Positions 1 to 6,592 of a stretch of 7,339 nucleotides of DNA are shown piece by piece; the stretch's first letter is position 1; each line of letters starts with the position of its first letter. Made by a program: the position numbers and the translations under genes. Source of the stretch: DATDVD01 sp035290065 (GTDB taxonomy: Bacteria > Pseudomonadota > Gammaproteobacteria > Coxiellales > Coxiellaceae); contig DATDVD010000099.1 in the NCBI GenBank assembly GCA_035290065.1, forward strand, positions 1 to 7,339, in the 5' to 3' direction. The notes below the pieces were generated by a model. That model had not been told where the DNA came from. It searched no databases and worked only from the letters and a program-made list of their open reading frames with translations.

Positions 1-129
1 CGTGCCGTCGCGCGTCCTATTCACTTGGGACGCAAAACCCAGGTATGGTCGATTGATATTTTTAACAGCCAAGGTGTTCGTGTGTGTATTTCCCGAATGA
101 CTATGGCTGTTGTAGAACGAGAGAGGTAA
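1..129 (+). CDS. PaaI-type hotdog-fold thioesterase, C-terminal end only
   Basis: Frame 1 is open from the window edge to the TAA at 127-129 and gives the last 42 residues of a protein. The stretch RPIHLGRKTQVWSIDI followed by ISRMTMAVVE matches the final beta strands of PaaI/YbdB-like hotdog thioesterases, in which a (H)xGRxTxVW strand precedes a closing strand ending in xAVV. Members of this family hydrolyse acyl-CoA or aryl-CoA thioesters in the cytoplasm. The catalytic Asp/Glu and the start lie upstream of the window, so substrate cannot be judged. The next gene begins 4 nt after the stop, and the AGAGG at 122-126 inside the last codons serves as its ribosome-binding site, which points to co-transcription. 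The family assignment is fairly secure; the specific enzyme is not. Confidence 0.8.
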   Translation, partial: RAVARPIHLGRKTQVWSIDIFNSQGVRVCISRMTMAVVERER

Positions 130-133
130 TGTT

Positions 134-424
134 GTGGTCAGTCAGGTTGAAGAATTAACTATTGAATATGTGGAAGACGGTGTTACGACCGTTAAAGAAT
201 TGGATAAAAATATTCTAACGAAAGGGGCCTGGAGTACTATTTTATATAAATACCAGGATTGGGATCGTCGTAAGGAAGCCTATGGTCCTCCCAAATTTTC
301 TATTCGTCGCTATCAAAAACGAAATGGAGAGTATCAATTACGCTCTAAATTTAATATTTCAAGCCAAGACCAAGCGCGTCAATTGATCGAGGCGTTGGAA
401 ACATGGATGAAGGAAGGGGAATGA
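134..424 (+). CDS. Small conserved-looking protein of unknown function, possibly PC4/YdbC-like
   Basis: This is a 96-residue soluble protein with no signal peptide or membrane segment. I chose the GTG at 134 because AGAGG at 122-126 lies 7 nt upstream; the ATG at 129 is in another frame and soon closed. The sequence suggests beta strands (LTIEYVEDGV, TVKELDK), then KGAW near residue 31, an YKYQDWDRR segment, PPKFSIRRYQKRNGEY, KFNIS, and a C-terminal amphipathic helix (QARQLIEALETWMK). It is rich in basic and aromatic residues. From memory, similar proteins occur as uncharacterised genes in other proteobacteria. The order KGxW, PPKxxIR, a K-x-(I)-S/T strand, then a helix recalls the single-strand nucleic-acid-binding PC4/YdbC fold. 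That is an inference, not a family assignment. It sits between a thioesterase gene and pncC and overlaps pncC by 4 nt (ATGA), so the two are likely translationally coupled. The coding status is well supported; the function is unknown. Confidence 0.8.
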   Translation: MVSQVEELTIEYVEDGVTTVKELDKNILTKGAWSTILYKYQDWDRRKEAYGPPKFSIRRYQKRNGEYQLRSKFNISSQDQARQLIEALETWMKEGE

Positions 425-909
425 TATCACCGCATTTTCAACTGGCGGATTCCTTAGGCCAGGCGTGCCGTGTTCGCGGAGATCAACTAGTCACCGCTGA
501 ATCGTGTACGGGGGGTGGATTAGCCCAAGCCATTACGACTGTGCCGGGAAGCTCTCAATGGTTTGATCGAGGCTTTGTGACTTATAGTGATGCTTCCAAA
601 ATAGAGCTCTTAAAAGTACACGCCGCTCTTATTAATCAGTATGGTGCTGTGAGTCGCGAAGTAGCGCTGGCTATGGTAGAAGGTGCTTTGTCCGCTTCGC
701 ATGCTACGGTGAGCCTGGGTGTTACGGGCATTGCGGGCCCGACGGGTGCGACGGACCACAAACCCGTGGGCTTAGTATGGTTTGCCATCGGTATTCGGCA
801 GCTCACGTTAGAAGCACGCCGACATTATTTTCAAGGGACCCGCGAAGAAATTCGAGCAGCGGCTATTCAATTTGCACTCCGATGGGCGGTTTCCCTTTTA
901 GCGGGCTAA
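421..909 (+). CDS. pncC: Nicotinamide-nucleotide amidohydrolase PncC (CinA C-terminal domain family)
   Basis: This is a 162-residue stand-alone CinA C-terminal-domain protein, the usual length for PncC. The family deamidates nicotinamide mononucleotide to nicotinic acid mononucleotide, recycling NMN (for example from NAD-dependent DNA ligase) into NAD synthesis. Signatures visible are AESCTGG at residues 26-32 with the presumed nucleophilic Ser28, the FVTYSDASK segment around Tyr55, and GVTGIAGPTGATDHKPVG at about 100-117. The last differs slightly from the commoner GPxGGTxxKPVG. The N-terminal MoCF-like domain of full CinA is absent. I prefer the ATG at 421 to the in-frame ATG at 403: 421 forms an ATGA overlap with the upstream stop, and AGGA at 411-414 (followed by AGGGGA) is well spaced for it. 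Adjacency to recA is a common gammaproteobacterial arrangement. I see no clear terminator after it. Confidence 0.92.
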   Translation: MISPHFQLADSLGQACRVRGDQLVTAESCTGGGLAQAITTVPGSSQWFDRGFVTYSDASKIELLKVHAALINQYGAVSREVALAMVEGALSASHATVSLGVTGIAGPTGATDHKPVGLVWFAIGIRQLTLEARRHYFQGTREEIRAAAIQFALRWAVSLLAG

Positions 910-953
910 ATTCAACAGGATAGTCAGAGCCTCTATTTTCTTTCAGCCCCGGG

Positions 954-983
954 TTGTCAGCAGGCCCCCATTTATGAAATAAT
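954..983 (+). promoter_or_regulatory. Candidate sigma70 promoter of recA
   Basis: TTGTCA at 954-959 (5/6 to TTGACA) and AATAAT at 978-983 (5/6 to TATAAT) are separated by 18 nt. A start near 990 would leave a leader of about 34 nt, ending with AAGGAG at 1011-1016. No CTGT-N8-ACAG LexA box lies anywhere between pncC and recA, so SOS control of the enterobacterial kind is not visible. The call rests on motif match and position only. Confidence 0.5.
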
Positions 984-1023
984 AAATTGTTTTCATTTTG
1001 TCACACCTTAAAGGAGTTCTATC

Positions 1024-2103
1024 ATGACCGAGAAAGAAAAGGCCCTAAGTGCTGCGCTAAGCCAAATCAAACGCCACTTCGGTGAAGGCTCTGTTATGTG
1101 CCTGGGGGATAAAGGAGCGATGCCTAATATTGAAAGCATTTCGACAGGGTCTATGGCTCTCGATATGGCATTAGGCGTTAATGGGCTACCCCGGGGTCGC
1201 GTGGTAGAAATTTTTGGACCTGAATCTTCGGGTAAAACTACCCTAACGCTCCATGTGATTTCCGAGTGTCAAAAGAAAGGGGGTACGGCGGCGTTTATTG
1301 ATGCGGAACACGCGCTAGATCCACTGTATGCAGAAAAGCTGGGTGTAAAAATCAGTGAATTGTTGGTTTCTCAGCCCGATACCGGAGAACAAGCGTTAGA
1401 AATCACAGACATGTTAGTACGCTCGAGTGCCGTCGATGTGGTAGTGGTGGATTCTGTAGCCGCGTTAACGCCTCGCGCCGAAATTGAAGGAGAAATGGGC
1501 GATACTCACATGGGCCTTCAAGCACGGTTGATGTCACAAGCCTTGCGTAAACTTACCGCCAATATTAAAAGATCCAATACGCTGGTGATTTTTATCAACC
1601 AAATTCGTATGAAAATTGGGGTGATGTTTGGTAATCCTGAGACTACAACAGGGGGTAATGCGCTTAAGTTTTATTCGTCCGTACGGTTGGATATTCGTCG
1701 TATAGGGTCTATTAAAAAAGGCGATGAAATTATAGGAAATGAGACGCGGGTGAAAGTGGTGAAAAATAAAGTGGCACCTCCTTTCAAACAAGTCCAATTT
1801 GATATCATTTACAATGAAGGGATTTCCCATGAAAGCGAACTGATTGAACTGGGTGTTGAACACGGCATTCTGGAGAAATCGGGCGCTTGGTACAGCTATA
1901 ATGGAGCACGTATTGGCCAAGGAAAAGACAATGTTCGTCAATACTTCCGCGAGAATCCTAAAGTATCAGAAGAAGTAGAGGTGGCTATCAAAAAAATGAT
2001 GGTGCCGGGTCAAATGAGCTCTCAAAAGAAGAAAGCCGCTTCTAAACAAGAACCAGCTGACGTGGAAGACGTAAGCGAAATGTTGGAAGTAGTGGAGGAG
2101 TAA
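1024..2103 (+). CDS. recA: Recombinase RecA
   Basis: RecA polymerises on single-stranded DNA, hydrolyses ATP, and carries out homology search and strand exchange; it also triggers self-cleavage of LexA-like proteins where these exist. The 359-residue product is close to E. coli RecA (353) and colinear with it at an offset of minus one. It has Walker A GPESSGKT at 65-72 (Lys71), the catalytic glutamate in IDAEHALDP (Glu95), Walker B VVVVDS at 139-144 (Asp143), the EGEMGDTHMG loop-1 region, and the INQIRMKIGVMFGNPETTTGG loop-2 region. The tail after about residue 330 is a lysine cluster followed by the usual acidic end. Translation starts at the ATG 7 nt after AAGGAG (1011-1016). The reading frame has no intein or interruption. 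recX follows after 73 bp containing a hairpin, and a promoter candidate lies just upstream. Confidence 0.99.
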   Translation: MTEKEKALSAALSQIKRHFGEGSVMCLGDKGAMPNIESISTGSMALDMALGVNGLPRGRVVEIFGPESSGKTTLTLHVISECQKKGGTAAFIDAEHALDPLYAEKLGVKISELLVSQPDTGEQALEITDMLVRSSAVDVVVVDSVAALTPRAEIEGEMGDTHMGLQARLMSQALRKLTANIKRSNTLVIFINQIRMKIGVMFGNPETTTGGNALKFYSSVRLDIRRIGSIKKGDEIIGNETRVKVVKNKVAPPFKQVQFDIIYNEGISHESELIELGVEHGILEKSGAWYSYNGARIGQGKDNVRQYFRENPKVSEEVEVAIKKMMVPGQMSSQKKKAASKQEPADVEDVSEMLEVVEE

Positions 2104-2124
2104 ACCGCACTTCTTTCTCTCCTT

Positions 2125-2164
2125 TAATCCTCCCTCTTGCGAGGGAGGATTAGGGTGGGGGTAG
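2125..2164. repeat. Palindromic dispersed-repeat-type hairpin between recA and recX
   Basis: Positions 2125-2136 (TAATCCTCCCTC) and 2141-2152 (GAGGGAGGATTA) are perfect reverse complements around a TTGC loop. Two further G-T pairs are possible, and a G-rich tail (GGGTGGGGGTAG) runs to 2164. The stem is not followed by a T-run on either strand, so it is not a canonical intrinsic terminator. Its design, a C/G-rich palindrome followed by TAGGGTGGGGG, resembles a palindromic repeat scattered through many proteobacterial genomes (a relative reads CCCTCTCCC...GGGTTAGGGTGAGGG). Its copy number cannot be judged from this window. In the recA message it could stall RNA polymerase or protect the recA 3' end, lowering recX relative to recA. 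Confidence 0.7.
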
Positions 2165-2176
2165 TAAGGTAGCCTT

Positions 2177-2614
2177 ATGGACGAAATCACCGTCTACGAA
2201 AAAGCCCTGGCGTTATTAGCCCGGCGAGAACACACTGAAATAGAACTTCTACGAAAATTAAAAGCTCGCCACGCGCCGCCCTCTTTAATTACCAAAACTC
2301 TTCAGCGCCTTAAACAAGAAGGCTTTCTTAGCCACGCTCGTTTTGCGGAAGCCTATGTGCGCATGCGTTATCAAGCGGGTTTTGGCCCACAACGCATTGC
2401 CTTAGAACTCCATGAACGAGGGGTAGAACCTCATTATCAAACCTCCTTTTTACATTCCATTTCTCCTGAGGAATGGAAAGAAAAATTAACCGAGTTGTGG
2501 CAAAAGAAATTTAATGGTAAAACACCGGCCAATGCCTCAGAAAAGGCCAAACAAATGCGTTTTTTCTATGGCCGTGGTTTTACGTTGGACCAGATTAAAC
2601 AAGTGATAAATTAA
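2177..2614 (+). CDS. recX: Regulatory protein RecX
   Basis: RecX binds within the groove of the RecA filament, blocking its extension and modulating recombination and RecA ATPase activity. The 145-residue product is within the family range (E. coli 166). It is almost entirely helical, with the tandem three-helix layout of the family: ALALLARREHTEIELLRKLKARH, then LQRLKQEGFLSHARFAEAYVRMR with the characteristic GFLSDxRFAxxYVxxR pattern (His replaces Asp here), then GPQRIALELHERGVEP, and finally KQMRFFYGRGFTLDQIKQVI. The ATG is preceded by AAGG at 2166-2169 with 7 nt spacing. The stop shares one base with the alaS start (TAATG). Position directly behind recA is the standard arrangement. Confidence 0.95.
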   Translation: MDEITVYEKALALLARREHTEIELLRKLKARHAPPSLITKTLQRLKQEGFLSHARFAEAYVRMRYQAGFGPQRIALELHERGVEPHYQTSFLHSISPEEWKEKLTELWQKKFNGKTPANASEKAKQMRFFYGRGFTLDQIKQVIN

Positions 2615-5178
2615 TGAGTAGCAATGAGTTAAGAACAAAATTTACAAATTACTTTAAAGAATTAGGTCACCAAGTAGTGCCGAGCGCCTCTCTTGTCCCC
2701 GACAATGACCCCACCTTATTATTTACCAATGCAGGTATGGTGCCTTTTAAAGACGTATTTTTGGGTCACGAAAAACGCCCCTATACCCGAGCCACCAGTA
2801 TCCAGCGCTGCGTGCGCGCCGGCGGTAAACACAATGACTTAGAAAACGTAGGCTACACGGCCCGCCACCATACCTTCTTTGAAATGATGGGTAATTTTAG
2901 TTTTGGGGATTATTTTAAACGCGACGCTATTCAATTCGCTTGGAAGTTTTTAACAGAAGTAATTGGTTTATCAAAAGAAAAATTATGGGTGACAGTCTAT
3001 CAGGACGATAAGGAAGCGGAAGAAATTTGGTTAAAGGAGATGAAGATAGATCCTCTTCGTTTTTCTCGGTGTTCCGAAAAGGATAATTTTTGGAGCATGG
3101 GTGAAACAGGCCCCTGTGGACCCTGTACTGAAATTTTTTATGACCATGGGCCAAAAATTCCAGGCGGTCCTCCAGGCACACCTGAGGCCGATGGAGATCG
3201 TTATATCGAAATCTGGAACGTGGTATTCATGCAATACAATCGCAATGCCAAAGGGGAATTGACCCCTTTGCCTCGCCCTTCTGTCGATACTGGCATGGGC
3301 CTAGAGCGCCTCGCCGCTGTTATGCAAGGTGTTCACGATAATTATGATATTGATACGTTTCAATATTTACTTAAAGCGATTGCAGCTGGTGCAGGCATTG
3401 ACCCTCGACGTGATCACCATCGGCAATTTGAAGAAACTTCTATGCGTGTGATTGCTGATCATATTCGCTCTGCTAGTTTTTTAATTTTGGATGGAGTTAT
3501 TCCCTCCAATGAAGGCCGAGGTTATGTATTACGCCGCATTATTCGCCGCGCTTTAAGGCATATGCGCAAGATTGCTCGAATTCAACCATTTTTCCATAAA
3601 CTGGTAAAACCTTTAACAGAAGTGATGGGTGACGCCTATCCAGAATTACGCGAACGACAAAAAGAAATTAATAATATTTTACGCCAAGAAGAAGATCAAT
3701 TTGAGCGTACTTTATCAAAGGGTATGCACTTATTTGAAAAATCGATTGAAAATTTAGAAAGTTCTCTTGTGCCAGGAGAGTTGATTTTCAAATTATATGA
3801 TACTTATGGATTTCCTGCAGACGTTACTGCTGATATGGCCCGTGAACAAGGTCTTCGTGTGGAGATGGAAGGCTTTGATAAAGCCATGGCTGAGCAACGA
3901 TTGCGTTCTAAATCGGAGAGTCAATTCGGTCCTCTGATTGAGGTGAAAAAAGCTACTCAGTTTGTGGGCTATGAAACGCTTCATAGCACCTCCGAAATTT
4001 TAGCCATTCAAAAAGAAAACCTTCCCACCTCTCATTTATTAATGGGAGAAAGAGCCATTGTGGTCATGGCTGAAACGCCTTTTTATGCCGAAGGCGGGGG
4101 TCAAATAGGGGATAGAGGTTTATTAATTGGACCCGTGGGCCGCTTTAGAGTGCTGGATACCCAAAAACAGGGCGATGTCATTTGCCATCACGGACTGTTG
4201 GAATCCGGTGAATTAACGGTAGGGGAAGTGGTAAAGGCTCAAGTGGATGCTGAACGTCGAGCGGCGACAGCGTGCAACCACTCGGCTACTCACTTGTTGC
4301 ACGCAGCCTTAAAAGAAATTTTGGGCGAGGGTGTAGAGCAAAAAGGTTCGTTAGTAGAACCCGAACGATTGCGCTTAGATTTTTCCTATTCAAAACCGAT
4401 TACCCATCAAGAAATCAAAGAAATAGAAAATAAAGTTAATCAATTTATTAAAGAAGACCCTCGTGTTTTAATGGCTGAAATGCCTTTAGAAGCCGCTTTG
4501 GCCAAAGGTGCTATCGCCTTATTTAAAGAAAAATACCAAGCCAACGTTCGCGTCATTGAAATGGGCCAGGTGTCAGTGGAGCTGTGTGGGGGTACCCATG
4601 TAAAAGCCCTGCGGGATATTCAAGCGTTTAAAATCACTGCTCAATCCAGTGTTGCAGCGGGTATTCGTCGATTGGAGGCAGTAACCGGTGCTTATGTCTC
4701 GGAGTGGGAGCAGGAACAAGCCCGCAAAGCGCAAGAAGAAGTGGCCAAGCAAAAAGCCCAGGAAGAACAACGAAACACCTTAAAGCAACAGCAGATGGCA
4801 GCCTTAGCCCACGTCGATCAATGGCTTCCTACTGCCCAAGAAATCAATGGAAACAAGTTGTTAGTTACAAAAGTTAATGATTGCTTTACTATAGAAATCT
4901 TGCGCGATTTGTCGGAGCAATTAAGGCAAAAATTAGGGCGTTCGTGCGTGGTATTGGCCTCTTTAGACGGTGAAAAAATGCAATGTGTTGTTCGAATTTC
5001 TTCGGAGCTTACGAATCAAATCACCGCTTCAGAAGTCATAAAACAATTAACCGAACCCTTAGGAGGGCGTGGAGGGGGGCGGCCCGATTTTGCGCAAGGG
5101 GGCGCGCCGACGGCTGCAGGATTGTCAGAAGCGCTACAGCACACCACGAATTGGCTTATAGCACGGTTTAAAAGGTAA
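2614..5178 (+). CDS. alaS: Alanine--tRNA ligase (AlaRS)
   Basis: This class II synthetase charges tRNA(Ala) in the cytoplasm and clears mischarged Ser- and Gly-tRNA(Ala). At 854 residues it is slightly shorter than E. coli AlaRS (876). The aminoacylation domain begins with LRTKFTNYFKELGHQ and LLFTNAGMVPFKD, followed by QRCVRAGGKHNDLENVG and RHHTFFEMMGNFSFGDYF at about 66-104, and the motif 3 region GMGLERL at about 227-233. The editing domain carries all four metal-binding residues: His556 and His560 (HSATH), Cys658 and His662 (CGGTH). The C-terminal domain ends in GGRGGGRPDFAQGG near 816-829. The helical linker between editing and C-terminal domains is shorter than in E. coli and rich in Q, E, K and A. 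The gene overlaps recX by one base and lysC follows after 4 nt. Confidence 0.99.
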   Translation: MSSNELRTKFTNYFKELGHQVVPSASLVPDNDPTLLFTNAGMVPFKDVFLGHEKRPYTRATSIQRCVRAGGKHNDLENVGYTARHHTFFEMMGNFSFGDYFKRDAIQFAWKFLTEVIGLSKEKLWVTVYQDDKEAEEIWLKEMKIDPLRFSRCSEKDNFWSMGETGPCGPCTEIFYDHGPKIPGGPPGTPEADGDRYIEIWNVVFMQYNRNAKGELTPLPRPSVDTGMGLERLAAVMQGVHDNYDIDTFQYLLKAIAAGAGIDPRRDHHRQFEETSMRVIADHIRSASFLILDGVIPSNEGRGYVLRRIIRRALRHMRKIARIQPFFHKLVKPLTEVMGDAYPELRERQKEINNILRQEEDQFERTLSKGMHLFEKSIENLESSLVPGELIFKLYDTYGFPADVTADMAREQGLRVEMEGFDKAMAEQRLRSKSESQFGPLIEVKKATQFVGYETLHSTSEILAIQKENLPTSHLLMGERAIVVMAETPFYAEGGGQIGDRGLLIGPVGRFRVLDTQKQGDVICHHGLLESGELTVGEVVKAQVDAERRAATACNHSATHLLHAALKEILGEGVEQKGSLVEPERLRLDFSYSKPITHQEIKEIENKVNQFIKEDPRVLMAEMPLEAALAKGAIALFKEKYQANVRVIEMGQVSVELCGGTHVKALRDIQAFKITAQSSVAAGIRRLEAVTGAYVSEWEQEQARKAQEEVAKQKAQEEQRNTLKQQQMAALAHVDQWLPTAQEINGNKLLVTKVNDCFTIEILRDLSEQLRQKLGRSCVVLASLDGEKMQCVVRISSELTNQITASEVIKQLTEPLGGRGGGRPDFAQGGAPTAAGLSEALQHTTNWLIARFKR

Positions 5179-5182
5179 GTTC

Positions 5183-6436
5183 ATGGCATTATGGATTCAA
5201 AAATTTGGGGGAACTTCTGTTAAAGACCTAGACCGCATTCGCGCGGTGGCCGAGATTGTAATAGAAGCCCGTCAAGCGGGCCACCAGGTCGTAGTCGTCG
5301 TGTCTGCGATGGCAGGAGAAACCGATCGATTGATTCAACTGGCGAAAGCTATCATGCCATCAGCAGATCCCGAAGAATACGATGCCTTGGTTTCAACCGG
5401 TGAGTTGGTGACCAGTGCTTTAGTAAGTTTGGCTCTGCAAGAACGCGGATTTGCAGCCCACTCCTTCAGTGGCAACCAAGTCCGTATTCGAACCAATGAC
5501 CACTATAAAAGATCAAGAATTGAAGAAATTGAGACAGATAATTTATGTAATAGTTTAAGTAAAGGTATTATTCCAGTGGTGGCAGGTTTTCAAGGTGTAA
5601 GTGCTGGGGGACGGGTTACCACCTTTGGCCGTGGCGGATCGGATGTAACGGCCGTCGCGTTGGCAGCCGCTCTTAAAGCGGATGAGTGTCAAATTTATAC
5701 GGACGTGGATGGAGTTTATACCACTGATCCCCGCATTGTTCCTGAAGCTCGACGATTGGAACGCGTCACCTTCGAAGAAATGTTAGAATTAGCAAGCCTG
5801 GGCGCCAAAGTATTACAGATTCGCTCGGTAGAATTTGCAGGGCGTTATAAAGTCCCAGTACGTGTATTATCCAGTTATGAAAAGGGTCCTGGCACATTAA
5901 TTACCTTAGAGGATAAACAGATGGAACAACCGATGGTCTCGGGTGTGGCATTTGACCGTCACCAAGCCAAAATTACTTTACGCGGCATTCCGGACCAACC
6001 GGGGCTTGCCAGCAAGATATTAACGCCCATCAGTGAAGCAGGCGTTGAAGTGGATATGATTGTCCAAAATTTGCCCAATCAAGACACTATGCTAGACCTA
6101 AGCTTTACACTACATCGCGATGATTATAAAGTAGCTTCCGACATTGCTCAGAAGCTAGCCTTATCGTTAGGCGCAAAAGAAGTGGTGGGCAGCGAGAAAA
6201 TAGCGAAATTATCGGTAGTGGGCGTAGGGATGCGTTCTCATGCGGGCGTGGCGGCTACCATGTTTCAAGCGTTAGCCAAGGAGGGGATACATATTCATCT
6301 GATCTCTACCTCAGAGATTAAAATTTCCGTTGTAATTGATGAGCGCTACATTGAGCTAGGTGCTCGAGCATTGCACGCAGTGTTTCGATTGGATGAGCCC
6401 CCTGTTTTAATGAAAAAAGTTGAGACAATAACCTGA
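5183..6436 (+). CDS. lysC: Aspartate kinase, monofunctional, with two ACT domains
   Basis: Aspartokinase phosphorylates L-aspartate to L-aspartyl phosphate, the first step towards lysine, threonine, methionine and diaminopimelate. The 417-residue product is the single-function type: kinase domain up to about residue 245, then two ACT domains (about 262-330 and 343-410). Visible motifs are KFGGTSV at 7-13, VVSAMAGETDRL, STGELVTSALVSLAL, FGRGGSD at 148-154, YTDVDGVYTTDPRIV, and in the ACT part VDMIVQN and STSEIKIS (375-382). Those ACT segments usually form the lysine and/or threonine feedback site. AAAGG at 5171-5175 sits 7 nt before the ATG, inside the end of alaS, which suggests coupled expression. 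There is no homoserine dehydrogenase fusion. An in-frame Met247 has its own good ribosome-binding site and may produce a separate regulatory subunit. The alaS-lysC-csrA order is shared with pseudomonads. I use lysC for this monofunctional form. Confidence 0.97.
   Translation: MALWIQKFGGTSVKDLDRIRAVAEIVIEARQAGHQVVVVVSAMAGETDRLIQLAKAIMPSADPEEYDALVSTGELVTSALVSLALQERGFAAHSFSGNQVRIRTNDHYKRSRIEEIETDNLCNSLSKGIIPVVAGFQGVSAGGRVTTFGRGGSDVTAVALAAALKADECQIYTDVDGVYTTDPRIVPEARRLERVTFEEMLELASLGAKVLQIRSVEFAGRYKVPVRVLSSYEKGPGTLITLEDKQMEQPMVSGVAFDRHQAKITLRGIPDQPGLASKILTPISEAGVEVDMIVQNLPNQDTMLDLSFTLHRDDYKVASDIAQKLALSLGAKEVVGSEKIAKLSVVGVGMRSHAGVAATMFQALAKEGIHIHLISTSEIKISVVIDERYIELGARALHAVFRLDEPPVLMKKVETIT
5908..5923 (+). 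promoter_or_regulatory. Candidate internal ribosome-binding site and start for an aspartokinase beta subunit
   Basis: AGAGGA at 5908-5913 lies 7 nt upstream of an in-frame ATG at 5921-5923 (Met247 of LysC). Starting here would give a 171-residue protein containing just the two ACT domains. In alpha2beta2 aspartokinases such as those of Corynebacterium and Bacillus, the beta subunit is made from an in-frame internal start at almost the same point and has almost the same size. The site is seen directly; its use is inferred. Confidence 0.5.
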
Positions 6437-6465
6437 TTTTTAAGATTTTCTTAATAATTGGCCAG

Positions 6466-6471
6466 TATACT
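6466..6471 (+). promoter_or_regulatory. Candidate -10 element of a csrA promoter
   Basis: TATACT matches TATAAT at five of six positions and lies 30 nt past the lysC stop. Transcription would start near 6478, giving a csrA leader of about 124 nt. No convincing -35 is seen at 16-18 nt; the region upstream is AT-rich (TTTTTAAGATTTTCTTAATAA). Either the promoter is weak or activator-dependent, or csrA is mainly read from lysC. Confidence 0.35.
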
Positions 6472-6481
6472 ACGGATTATG

Positions 6482-6504
6482 TGACGAAACGCAGGGTTTC
6501 GTTA
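6482..6504 (+). other. Hairpin in the csrA leader
   Basis: ACGAAAC at 6484-6490 and GTTTCGT at 6496-6502 pair perfectly around a GCAGG loop, with G-T and T-A pairs extending the stem to 6482-6504. No T-run follows, so it is not a terminator. It would fold at the very start of a transcript from the TATACT promoter and may stabilise the 5' end or organise the leader. Confidence 0.5.
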
Positions 6505-6514
6505 AATGACTATA

Positions 6515-6592
6515 ACCTGAAGGAACCTGAGGAAGTGAGCTCTCCAAAGCTCGTTGAATCAAAGAGTTAAGGTCCATCAGGGAAACCATGGA
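6515..6592 (+). promoter_or_regulatory. GGA motif cluster, possible CsrA-binding sites in the csrA leader
   Basis: Four GGA trinucleotides lie in the predicted leader: 6522-6524, 6531-6533, 6581-6583 and 6590-6592. The first two are in a tandem repeat, ACCTGAAGGA (6515-6524) then ACCTGAGGA (6525-6533); the last overlaps the csrA ribosome-binding site (TGGAGA). CsrA recognises GGA in a context like RUACARGGAUGU, and the E. coli csrA leader has several such sites through which CsrA represses its own translation. The motifs are seen here; binding is an inference. Confidence 0.45.
6537..6552 (+). promoter_or_regulatory. Hairpin with a loop complementary to the csrA ribosome-binding site
   Basis: GAGCT at 6537-6541 pairs with AGCTC at 6548-6552 around CTCCAA. 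TCTCCA at 6541-6546, mostly loop, is an exact complement of TGGAGA at 6589-6594, which contains the csrA Shine-Dalgarno sequence. Loop-SD pairing could hold csrA translation down. The complementarity is only six bases, so chance is possible. Confidence 0.35.

Noticed and set aside
403..420. Earlier in-frame ATG at 403 as the start of pncC
   Set aside because: It would add MDEGRG, encoded by bases that look like the ribosome-binding site (AGGA and AGGGGA) for the ATG at 421, which also forms the typical ATGA overlap with the upstream gene.
1534..1941. Antisense open frame inside recA
   Set aside because: It is fully contained in a highly conserved gene, has no recognisable protein features and reflects recA codon bias.
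2125..2152. The recA-recX hairpin as a rho-independent terminator
   Set aside because: The stem is followed by TAGGGTGGGGG, not a T-run, and the opposite strand lacks one too.
1966..2190. Antisense open frame across the recA 3' end and spacer, reading YPHPNPPSQEGG
   Set aside because: The PHPNPP-like peptide is the usual spurious translation of this kind of palindromic repeat; no coding evidence.
2927..4770. Several short antisense open frames inside alaS
   Set aside because: All lie within conserved alaS codons, and their translations have no family signature.
4983..5171. Second-frame reading on the + strand over the alaS 3' end
   Set aside because: It overlaps the conserved GGRGGGRPDFAQGG coding region and its peptide is arginine-rich shadow sequence.
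6440..6454. TTAAGA-TTT-TCTTAA inverted repeat after lysC as a terminator
   Set aside because: The stem is six AT-rich pairs with no following T-run; too weak, and it probably belongs to the AT-rich promoter region.
6506..6520. Five-codon reading frame ATG ACT ATA ACC TGA in the csrA leader as a leader peptide
   Set aside because: It has no ribosome-binding site and no run of regulatory codons; it most likely occurs by chance.
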